DNA of 64,000 nt from Amoebophrya sp. A120. Taxonomy: Eukaryota > Sar > Dinophyceae > Syndiniales > Amoebophryaceae. Location: contig CAJINV010000003.1 in NCBI GenBank assembly GCA_905178155.1, forward strand, positions 3,379,600-3,443,599, in the 5' to 3' direction. The notes under the pieces were generated by a model. The model did not search any database. It had not been told where the DNA came from and was given only the letters and a program-made list of their open reading frames with translations. This document shows, piece by piece, positions 25,645 to 35,025 of this stretch (position 1 is the first letter of the stretch; every line of letters starts with the position of its first letter). Both the position numbers and the translations under genes were made by a program.

Positions 25645-26158
25645 TTTTCATTACCCACTTAATTTTAATATTAATTCCTTACAAGGGCAGTGTGCATTTT
25701 TAAGTATATTGTCAAATCGAAACATACACCAGAAGCGAAAGTTTATAACTATGTACTGAAACAACGATCAAGAGAACAACGTGTAGAAGAGAGTAGACCC
25801 ATTTTCTTTCAAATGCAGGTGCTGTTGCGTAGCAAGAAGAACGTGATAGATAAATTTTGAAACTAGTACTTTAGGAGTAAAGACAAGAGTTTATAGTTTT
25901 CTGAAGATGTTGGAGCGCACGGCTTGTCACTCGAGACCGTTTCTGTAGCAAGCATACCATAGGCACAACAAGAAGCAAGAAAGCTAATATTAATTTTTGT
26001 TGGTCGTGTAATATCTTAGGCTCACTACTGAGACACTACTGAGACAGGCTTGTAGGCAGCTGCAGGCTTTTCATTTTTGTTCTGTACAACTTGTTAGCTG
26101 TATTACAAGTCATAGATTTTTGTATTCCTTCCCCGGTTATTTCAGTCTTGATTTACCA
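25645..26158. other. Intergenic, nothing recognised
   Basis: About 500 AT-rich bases between two minus-strand genes. No ORF or repeat worth calling. Confidence 0.5.
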
Positions 26159-29100
26159 TCACCGCGACGATAAGCTTGTTCTCCGGGTGCTTCTTCCGGA
26201 TTCCTTTTGATTTGTCTCAGCGACACCCGTGAGGCTTTTCCCGTAGTCCTTTGAGAAGAAGGTGTTCAGGTAGTACAGTGGGCCGCGAATCTGCGTGCTC
26301 AAGCAGGTTTCGCCTGCCAGTTCGGCGCCGCCGTTCGGCAAGGGTATGGATGTGTCAGAATCGAAATTCGCAAAATCAAAAAATTTGTGATGCGTAAAAT
26401 CTAGGGCACGGAAGGCCTGTATTGGGGAACAGGCAAAATAAGAGGCCGATTGTAAGCCTGTTTGGGGGTATAAAATACGCTGCGAGAGTAGCATGACAGG
26501 AGCAGTCTTCTTTCCCCAAACAGCATGACAGACTGGATTTTGGTGCTCCCGAAATTTGTCATGCGACACTTGAAACCTGAGGCGCCAACTGACATCGATT
26601 TTGTGCATCACAAATTTTTCCATTTTGTCAATTTCGATTCTGGCACTCCCATAAAGGGGCCGGGAACTTTACAATCCAATCCTTTTCGCGACTCGTCCCA
26701 AATTTGCTCGGTCCACAGCCGGATCGCCGCTGCGTTTTCCTCGACAATTTTGTCCCGTTGCTCGATTTATGCAAGAACGCAAGTATGTAGTCCTCAGGGT
26801 CAGTAGTCATGTTGAAACGTTGTGTTCTTTCACAAAGGTTTTTTAAACAATGATAAGGGCGTGGAAGTGTGCTGTCGAGGCTTCACGACCATAGTTGTAT
26901 TCTATTTAATTTTAGCACCCGGAAGGAGCAAAATTACATTTTTCATCTTGGCATGCGTTGCACTTCTTCTCTTTTCAATGATGACACCACTGTCGAAGTA
27001 CTAGCTGGTGCAGCTACACGGTCGAAGCATAGTTTGAAAATTGTACTTCGTTTTTTTCAAGAACGACCTCCCTGACCAAGCGAGAACTGTCGTTTGGAGT
27101 GGATACGACGGCCGTTGACAATTGTTCCCATATCACATTTATCAAATGCAAAAATGTCTGGGTCTGGGAACTTGTGAAGATGCTGCGTGGCGTATCATGA
27201 GGAGATCACAAGTGCTGGCTCAGCATGACAAGTTTCTGAGCTTCTAGGTGTTGCCTATTCTGCATGACAAACTGCGTTTCTGCATGACAGAAAAGTGGCG
27301 CTCTTGGGTAACGTGCATGACAGATTTGAGAGTCATGCCAGACAAGCATGACAAACATGCACTCTTCCAGACCCAGACATTTTCACATTTGATAACATTT
27401 CGATCCATTGCTCCTGGTCCTGCTTGCGCGCCGTCGAGAAGATTAGAAGCCGCACGACTGGTAGTGCTGTCGCCGCTGCTGCTCCGCCACGACGACATGT
27501 TGGTGAACATGGAGCTCGAACGGAAATGGTGGCTAATCGCCTCTGCGACGTTGGTGAGCATTGCAGTAATCCACGAAGTATCAAATGCAAATGTGTTTGG
27601 GTCTGGAAGAAAGCCAGGTTTGTCATGCATATTTTTCACGTCCCCTGATGGTGATGCCTGTAATGCATGACCTAGCATGGCAGATTTTTAGAGGGCTCCC
27701 TGATGCCTATCCCGCATGAGAAACAAATGACCTCCTAGTATAGCACTTGCTGGTCATGCAATACAGATTTTTTTCGAACTCAAAGACAGCATCACAACCT
27801 GCATCCTTCCAGACCCAGACATATTTGCAAATCATACGCACCGAAGCCAATACCGATGTTGTTCATCGACCCGTCTTATGCATCGCAAATACGTCTGGGC
27901 CTGGATCAATCCAGACTTGTCGCGCTAAAGCTGAATTATGCAAAAATCTGTGTTGCATGATTGCCAAAAGCTGTCTGCTTTTGACCAAGTCAGTGGTCGA
28001 GAGGGGGTTTCTCGTACCGGACAGGCATGACAGAGACCTCACAGAATCTGTCATGCTGGGTCCCGCATTCCAGACCTTATGGGTCATCATGGAGAACCTG
28101 CAGGACAAGTCTCGCAACCTTCCCGACCCAGACATATTTGCACTTCATACGTCTAGAGTGTCCTTGGTTTCGTCCATCTGCGACATGAGCGGTGAAACCT
28201 TTTCCGTTGCTGACTCAAGGGCGGCTGTGTAGACTTGCCTGACCGTTTGCAAGGTGCCGACGTTGTCCGGTTCTCTTCTATTTTTCTTTTTGGGCGAAGC
28301 AATGTGGATCTCGTCCCCGTAGGCTGTGGTGAAGGAGAAGGCAGCAAAAGGCTGCAGGCCGAACAGGGTACACTGGCCATTCTCCTCCACGCTGGACCAA
28401 AAAACGTCCTGCTGCATGGCCCACGGCGCCACGAGCAGGTAGAGGAGGTGCGCTATTTCCGCCCGGGCCGGTACAATTTTGGGAGAAAAATAGTCGCACC
28501 GGTTACCGGTGTACAATTGCTGACACAGCGCCAATTGCCGCTTGCGCCCGGAGTCGCCCACCACGTACTCGTTCGGTCCGCAGGCGTACTGCAGGGCAAA
28601 GTGCATGGCGGTTCCGACCCGTTCGCGCCCTTTGGTCGAGGCCTTGCCACCGCGGTTGACCGCCATGGTCTCGCCGAAATCGATTGCGGCCAGGTCCACC
28701 CGGACAAAGTCCTCGATGGGCAGTTCCCGCGTCAAGTACGTGTAGGCCCCGTGGATGGTTTTGTCCTCGGCTTTTAGGTTTTTCCGTTGATGCCAGCGCT
28801 CGTTCAATTTCGCAACGCTCACAGCCCACAGGTACTTCGCGATTTGGTCCCCGCTTGCAAAGCACGTGATGCCCTCCGCCGAAACCGAGCCCGCGGCAGC
28901 GCCGGTGCCCCCATTTTTGGGCAGGATCACTTGGTCCGGAAAAATCTTTTCTTGCAGCAACTCCAGACCCAAGGCAGGCAGGTAGTTGTTGAGATCTTCG
29001 CGCCCACTCGGATCGGTGGTTAGGTTAAGCAGGTTAAACACCTTCATGCCAGAGAAGGACTCGAAGAGGTCGCAAATAAGCGACGAAGCGGGGAGTATCC

Positions 29101-31024
29101 ACTGCAAATTTTATGTCTAAGTCTGGATGGGACTGGGAGCAGATATTGCTTGTCATGCGATTTTTGCGCCTTGCCAAGCAAGGAAGTAAGTTACTTGTTG
29201 CGTGATCCAGATCAGGCCCTGGGATGCAAGCAATGGCATCACAGCTTTTGAGGAGGTCAAGCTCCTCGAACGAATCGAATGGATGCCTATCGTCCTCCCA
29301 CATGATAAATATATACCTGATCTTCTTGGTATACAACACTTTTTCTTTTGCTCCTCTGCATGCATGACTAAAGATTAATTTGCAGCAAGGGAGTAGAAGA
29401 AGTCAGTGCGTGGATGTTTATCGAAAGCAAATTCGAATAAAATGCGTATCAACTACTACACAGGTTTCTGGCGTGATTCCAGACCTAGACATATTTTACT
29501 CTGCATAGGCTGACAATTCGACGGGAGGTCAAAGTGCTCAACAACCAAGTTGAGGCCAGCGTCGGTCGGCTTCGGGCAGAGCATGAGATTTTCCGGGCGC
29601 TCGTCCTGGTGGATCAGCGTCGCTTCGTTTTCCTGCCCGCGTCCGTAGAACAGGTACTGCATGGTCATCATCGCCCGCCCCGCGGGAACAAACACGCCCC
29701 GCCACACCAGCGTCGGTAGCACGTGGTCGCGAAAACTGTACAGGGACGTAGCGCCCCGGCAAGGGTGGTACCTGCAATCCACCGGCGGAGCCGCAGCAAC
29801 TGCCCGTTTGTCGCAGCACGCGGGGGTCAGCAGATGCTGCCGATTGGGGACACTGACCGTGTGCCCCAGAATCACGCGCTCCACCTTGTGCAGCGTGGGT
29901 TGCGACAGCAGAAGATCGCCGACGCTCGAATCGCTCCCGGGTCCGACGGCAAGGTCGGTGGTGGCAACCGACGTGGAGGAAAAGTCAGTGAATTTGGTGT
30001 GCAGCAGCTCGCGCCAAAAAGTCGATCCGTCGAACCCCGGCACCCGACGCATCACCAGTCCGGTGTAGCCCGCGAGGTAATCTCCCAAAACGGACATCTC
30101 GGTGTCCTGGAAGCACTGCATCTGCTCGTCTTCCGAAGCGCAACCGGAGTCATCGTCCAGGTCGCGCGCCGATCGTTCAGAACCTCCTCCGCGCCGATTT
30201 TTACGCAGGGATCCCGCCGTGCACTGCGCGAAGCAGTCCGGCTTTACCCGTTGTTCGCCCATGATCTTTTTGATGCTGGCGCGGCGCGGGTCCGGGAGCA
30301 CGAGCAGCTCCTCGATCTCGGGAAAGTTTACGGTATGCAACGGTGAGGCGCCGGCAACGTACCCTTTCTCGGCGGCCTTTGTCTGTTCCCGGAGCTTGCG
30401 CTGGGCCGCTTCGTACATGCCCGAGAGCTCGCGGCCCAGCAACCACAGGCGCTCACTGAAATCTTCCACGCCCCCGCCGCCGGTTTCGTGGGAGGAGACC
30501 CAGTTACGCTGCCACTTGATGAAGACGGAAGCCACGGTGGTCGTGGCGCTCCCGGTGGTCTTCGGTTCACTCACTTCCGCCACGACCGGGGCTAAGGATT
30601 CCAGGGTGTTGTGCGACTGGGTCAGCACCTTCAGCTTGCGGTAGCGCTGGCGCGGAAGCCCGAGCACCGGCACGGCGAAAGGAAACATGTTCTTCACCGA
30701 CCGGTCGCTGCCTTTCCTCAAGGAGGGAATCAGCGGCGGCAGGATTTCCTTGGTCACCGGACGAATCAAGGACATGCGAAACGGAAGCCGCTGGCTCTTG
30801 ATCAAATCAGCCTCCTTGGGCGTTGGCTCGCGCCCGTACAACCGCACATTCTCCCAGAACGACTGCGACAATCGTTTCTCAAAACGCGCCATCACAAATT
30901 CATCAGCGGCGACCTGCCCCTCTTTCGCTGATTTCTCCATGCCGCTCACCACGAACGCGAAGCCCGCCTGCGTCGTACGGATTCCTGTGTTGATCACGGT
31001 TTTCAAGGTGCTGCTTTTAATCAT
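26159..31024 (-). CDS. Unknown 1015-residue protein interrupted by five introner-like elements
   Basis: Exons (minus): 29508-31024 (ATG 31022-31024), 28150-29090, 27837-27871, 27395-27573, 27047-27134, 26654-26760 and 26159-26339. They sum to exactly 1016 codons including the stop. Introns are E10, E9, E8, E7, one GT-AG intron (26761-27046) and E6. Exon 3 contributes only 35 nt between two elements. The product has a basic N-terminus (MIKSSTLKTVINTG), a region FRMSLIRPVTKEILPPLIPS near residues 80-100, a cysteine-containing middle, and a helical C-terminus (DKIVEENAAAIRLWTEQIW). No family was recognised; a faint resemblance of the N-terminal part to LETM1-type inner mitochondrial membrane proteins is too weak to claim. 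GC-rich codon use in the exons contrasts with the elements. The exon model is well supported; function is unknown. Confidence 0.75.
26345..26653. mobile_element. Introner-like element E6, family C
   Basis: 309 bp. Ends pair over about 40 bp (start TATGGATGTGTCAGAATCG, then AAATT, AAAAT and TTTGTGATGC). Exact 5-bp duplication AAGGG at 26340-26344 and 26654-26658. Excision joins KVPGP to LPNGGAE in frame. The interior is homologous to E14 in the same orientation. Confidence 0.88.
27140..27394. mobile_element. Introner-like element E7, family A, inverted relative to E1 and E13
   Basis: 255 bp, ends TATCAAATG...CATTTGATA. Exact 5-bp duplication ACATT at 27135-27139 and 27395-27399. Its interior (CTCAGCATGACAAG, TAGGTGTTGCCTATTCTGC) is the reverse complement of the E1 and E13 interiors, although all three host genes are on the minus strand. 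Confidence 0.88.
27579..27836. mobile_element. Introner-like element E8, family A
   Basis: 258 bp, ends TATCAAATGCAAATGTG and the mirror of TATGATTTGCAAATATG. The flanks CGAAG (27574-27578) and CGCAC (27837-27841) match at only three of five bases, so the duplication is decayed or absent. Removal with five flanking bases still restores frame (..FGA to WITAML). Confidence 0.75.
27877..28149. mobile_element. Introner-like element E9, family A
   Basis: 273 bp, ends TATGCATCGCAAATACGTC and the mirror of TATGAAGTGCAAATATGTC. Exact 5-bp duplication CGTCT at 27872-27876 and 28150-28154. Excision joins ..KDTLD to GSMNNIG in frame. Confidence 0.85.
29096..29507. mobile_element. Introner-like element E10, diverged family A, 412 bp
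   Basis: The ends pair more loosely (TATCCACTGCAAATTTTATG against TATGCAGAGTAAAATATG), with ATGTCTA and GTCTGG blocks preserved. The flanks GGGAG and GGCTG match at three of five bases. Removing the element with five bases joins ..NCQP to ASSLICD in frame. Longer and more decayed than the others, so probably older. Confidence 0.7.
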
Positions 31025-31296
31025 GTCAAGAAAAAAAAACAATCAAATCATGTCAATCCAAATGCAAGAATTGCACGATAGCGGTTTTGTTTTCCTGGTT
31101 CAAGAACTTGCTATATAGTATGAATGAAGTGAGTTCCGGGATGGCTCGGCAGTGAATGCGCGATGTCCACCAGAAGATACTCAGCCTAAATATTCCGTTG
31201 CGCGTACTTACATACTACTCATGTTTTTGACTATACCGCTCACTGTTTTGCAACTGCCGTGCCACTTTAGCGGCACTGCCGGCATTAAATACGTAT

Positions 31297-32082
31297 TTAC
31301 ACACAGCAAAGAAGTGCGAGGGTCTCAGCAAGACCTTTTACTCCTGAGGAAGTGACGAGGGCGAGTGTGGTTCTTTTTTGTGAAAAAGAAAAATTGTAAA
31401 CAAAAATACCCTTGTCGTTGGTTCGTGCCAAGTTGCCATGAGACGTGGTGTATCTTGTCGTTGTGGCGGTCTGCTTCACGGCGCTTAATGGTTGCAGATA
31501 GCTGCCGAGGCCCGGAGAGTAGCTTTTCGGGTAACGCATGACCAGAGTCCAGCCGTACAGGACAGCATCCGTACCGCGCCTCGCCGTCAGGTCGCCCAAC
31601 ACCCGGATGAAAGTGCACAAGTCCCCTTCCTCAACATTTACGAAGTAAGTACTTACTAAGCGCTAGCTCGCATCTTTCCTTTATAGCACTGACTGTGACA
31701 GCGTGGCAGATTTTGGAACTTCAAGAAACTGAACGACAAACATACTCACTTACAATTATCCGTGTGCCGATCATGTGTCATGCGAAAGCCACATTTCTTT
31801 TTCTGCGTTGCCGCTCATGCTCTTTAAATGAGTTAGAGTTTGGGGAAGACGAGTTGTGCGCTCTGATAACCTGCTCGGTGCCCTTCGGTCCGGACCACAT
31901 TTCGACGATTTCCGGAACTTGTGAAAGCGTCGACTCGGTTCCTTCCAGTTGTGCTTGTGCCCGGATTACGATGTCGACCATCGCCCGAAGTCCTTCGTCG
32001 TTCTCCGGCTTCTTGGTGCTAAGACCGGTGAACTTATCGCCGAGGTTCCAAAAAGATTTCAGGACGAGCCGATCACTCGGAC
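31297..32082 (-). CDS. Small unknown protein with one introner; first exon unresolved
   Basis: Exons (minus): 31869-32082, 31410-31600 and 31297-31343 (stop TAA 31297-31299). E15 separates the first two; the last intron (31344-31409) is GT-AG and only 66 nt. All phases agree from the acceptor at 32083. The protein runs ..SFWNLGDKFTGLSTKK.., then VIRAQAQLEGTE, then after the introner VLGDLTARRGTDAVLYGWTL. No family recognised. The start is not settled: an ATG at 32351-32353 followed by a GT donor in the right phase is possible, but it would lie only 18 bp from the stop of the next gene. Confidence 0.55.
31606..31868. mobile_element. Introner-like element E15, degenerate family D
   Basis: 263 bp. 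The ends resemble E2: GATGAAAGTGCACAAGTCC at one side and the mirror of TATCAGAGCGCACAACTCG at the other. The flanks ACCCG (31601-31605) and ACCTG (31869-31873) agree at four of five bases. Removal with one flank restores frame (..KGTEQ to VLGDLT). The interior has CATGTGTCATGCG. Confidence 0.7.
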
Positions 32083-32371
32083 CTTATCATCGTGTGTGTT
32101 TTCCATTTCATTTATCCATATCGAACGACCCTAAAAAAAAATAAAATGCACAAAAACAGGTCCTCGTCTTCCAAATTTTAAGTATTTCGATTCTTTTTTT
32201 GTGTCCTTAGACAGCACGCGATGGCGTGGGGCGCATCTTTCACGCAGACGGATACATAAGCTCAGCAACACCAGTCAGCGCACATACTGATTTTTCACTT
32301 GCAGTATTATCCTGTATACTGCGTTTCCGTTCTGTAAAAATCACTGACAGCATGGATATCAGTATCTAAAT

Positions 32372-34012
32372 CTATATTGCTGTAGATCGACGTAGTTGCG
32401 GCTGGGACTGTCTGTGTGTCGTGGTTCTGTATCTGTTTCTGTTTGTATTGCGTTTTATATAAACTAGTCTATGATTTATGTCAGTACCTGAGGCCCCGCT
32501 CGCTCGGTCACTACCGGTTGCTTTTCGAGAAGACGAGAGTGGCGTCCCCGTTGGCAGGCCATTCGCATCTCGCCGGGAGTAAACTCGGGCCGCTGGCCTG
32601 CTGTTGCCGGGGATTCCAAACTTCGCCTTGTTTCGCAACTTGGTGAAGGGCTGGTCCTGAGCCATGGGCACGCGTGTATTTAGCCACTTTGGCTCACGCT
32701 GATCGAACACTTCCTCATAGTTGCTGGGATCGTCCATGAAATACTCGACATTCTGTTTCTTCTTCTTCGTCCTCCTCCCGGCGCCCGCGGCCCGGCCCGC
32801 GGATCTTTTCGCGTCTGGATCCTGTTCCGGGAAGGAGGATTCGAACACACGCAGCGCATCGCAGTAGTCTTCTGCCGCGATCTCCTGGTTCTGCGTTTCG
32901 TGCGCCAGAACGGCCAGTCGAAACCGCACTGTGGTGGTGAGGCCCCCGCGTTTCAGGACCAAATCTCGCGCCGTCGGGTTCGTGTCTGCGTCGTAATCCA
33001 AGGGGGTGGCAGTTGCCGTTGCGGTTGCCACGCCATTTTTATCAACCGGGTCGAGCTCGCGATTCATCGAAGTGAAAAGGTTCTTGAACTGTTTCAGCAT
33101 CGCGTCGAGGCGCTGCTTCGCCCCAGGAAAATGAAGGTCGGGATGGCTGGGGTGCTTATTGGTCCACCAGCGCGGATCAGACGAAATGCGGCACGTGGTC
33201 CTCCCCATTTCTGCAAGCTTGCCGCGAAACGTTTCCCCCTTGTCGGCTTTCGGGGGTTCAGCGTCTTCAGCAGTTGTTCCTCCATCAGCTACGTTCTCCA
33301 TCAGCCAGTCTTGGTGCGTTGTCAAGCGCGCCGAGATAGCCGCCGGTGAGTTCCTCTCGGCAGCAGCAGGCAGCTGATTGCCCTGTGTTTTCGCTGCGGC
33401 GGTTGTTGCAGCTCTAGATTTAGCTTTGGCTTTAGCTGTGCTCCCTGGCGCTTGCCCCCCAGCAGCCGGCTGGAGCTCCATTTTTGACAAAGGTACTAGA
33501 TCTTCTTCGTCCTCGGCTGTTACCGGCGTGTCTGCATCCTCCTCGTCTGCGGTCGCCAAGAACGCGTTGCTCGTCACACTGAATGTCGGCTCTGCAACTG
33601 CATCGCCGTCTGCCGAGACCGCGTATTCGCGGACTAGGGAGGTCGTGTCACCCTTGCTTATTTTGTGCGCCGTCGTGGTCCGTGGATGCTTGGCTCTGAC
33701 GGTTGTCAGCGTGCTTTCGTGCGTTCTTACCTCTTCGTGGTCCTCGTGCAGCTCGCTGTCAGATTTTCCTGCTTCTTGCGAAAACGAAGCAGAAGACAGG
33801 TTTCTTGTAGCGTCCACCTCATCTTCCTCCCCGCCGGATGAAGTCGTGCCCATCTGCCTTTCAAATCCTGCTTCGTCATCTTCCGCGGAAACGAAGCCCA
33901 GCAGCACCCGCCACGTGGAGAACAGAAGGAAGGCGCAGCTGCAACCGCACCGCCTGCTCCAAGTACAGACGAGCAACGTCGATGACATCGTGCCGCCAGA
34001 TTCGTATGTCAT
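32372..34012 (-). CDS. Low-complexity protein with N-terminal signal peptide or anchor (546 residues)
   Basis: Single open exon; ATG 34010-34012, with a second in-frame ATG eight codons on. Residues about 9-42 form a Cys-containing hydrophobic stretch (CAFLLFSTWRVLLGFVSA) ending at a plausible cleavage site before EDDEAGF, so the protein is probably secreted or membrane-anchored. The middle is acidic and Ala/Thr-rich; about residues 270-300 contain WWTNKHPSHPDLHFPGAKQ; the C-terminus is basic and Arg/Asn-rich. No known domain. Possibly an exported protein, as expected in a parasite, but this is inference. Confidence 0.6.
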   Translation of the reverse strand: MTYESGGTMSSTLLVCTWSRRCGCSCAFLLFSTWRVLLGFVSAEDDEAGFERQMGTTSSGGEEDEVDATRNLSSASFSQEAGKSDSELHEDHEEVRTHESTLTTVRAKHPRTTTAHKISKGDTTSLVREYAVSADGDAVAEPTFSVTSNAFLATADEEDADTPVTAEDEEDLVPLSKMELQPAAGGQAPGSTAKAKAKSRAATTAAAKTQGNQLPAAAERNSPAAISARLTTHQDWLMENVADGGTTAEDAEPPKADKGETFRGKLAEMGRTTCRISSDPRWWTNKHPSHPDLHFPGAKQRLDAMLKQFKNLFTSMNRELDPVDKNGVATATATATPLDYDADTNPTARDLVLKRGGLTTTVRFRLAVLAHETQNQEIAAEDYCDALRVFESSFPEQDPDAKRSAGRAAGAGRRTKKKKQNVEYFMDDPSNYEEVFDQREPKWLNTRVPMAQDQPFTKLRNKAKFGIPGNSRPAARVYSRRDANGLPTGTPLSSSRKATGSDRASGASGTDINHRLVYIKRNTNRNRYRTTTHRQSQPQLRRSTAI

Positions 34013-35025
34013 TTTCTGATGAACCGAATCGAGTGCGCGTATCTGATCATTTCATTTTACGTACCAGTTGCGCTTGTTGGGCGTAGTTCCCAAGTCGCGA
34101 AGCGACGATCACGCACTTCAGAACTGTCCCTCAAACAAGGTTTCTAATGTTAGTGTTACGCGAACGGTTCTTCTTGCTATGAAGATAAAGAAGAATTCTT
34201 CCCGACACCTCAAACCTAGCAGAGTAGTTTTTGCAGTGAGGAAAAATGTAATGTTCACTTTCGCGAACGCGAATTTTGATATTTCATTTCCGCACTTTCA
34301 CAATACTATATTCAACCAATGCTGTTGAGAAATAAATAAACAACTACCACAACGGCGACTGACTACACGGAGCAGATCATGTTGACGAATAACTATGCCA
34401 ACGTCGACCAGCAATGCTACGACCCACAAACATCTGACCCCTGCTCCTACCTTCCGCGAAAACGAATCCACGAACTTTTGCTTTGAATTTTCGCTCCCTG
34501 GAGTTGTGTTTATGGAATGGTACAAGTACAACGAACGACCCGACAATTCCTAACGATTAGACGACAACATCAAGACTCTGCTTCAAGTTCAGCTTTTTGG
34601 AGATTTTTTCGGATGACTTACTTACTTAGACCCTTTGCGATTGCATCTAAACTTTTTTCTTTGAAATTTAATGAACACTTTTTCGCTCCGTTGTGGCACC
34701 TTCGCCCGACGGGAAAAGCGAATGCTACTCCTGCGAATCCGAATGTTGTTCTTCTTGTGTTGCTGTTTCTTGCCCAAATGAACAGCCGTCATCGAAGAGA
34801 TGAAAGGCTAAAACTGTACTGCGCCAAGCTTTTTGTGCGTTGGTACAACACATTTTTTCGGGTATCGATAGGGTCTAGCAGGCACAGCTGAAGAATCTTC
34901 TGCACTATCTACATAATCATCTTACTCTACTTGTTGAACATCAAATTGTTCTTGAGCGCCGAAAATTGAGGGATCAACCTAGAGTAAGTATCTATTCCTC
35001 TACGACAGACCTATACTTGCGGGTA
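34013..35025. other. Intergenic, nothing firm
   Basis: AT-rich. A plus-strand ORF at 34517-34891 and a minus ORF at 34298-34546 are open, but neither has protein-like features strong enough to call. Confidence 0.4.

Noticed and set aside
30700-31024. LETM1-like inner-membrane protein
   Set aside because: Only a vague pattern of prolines and hydrophobics; conserved LETM1 blocks not seen.
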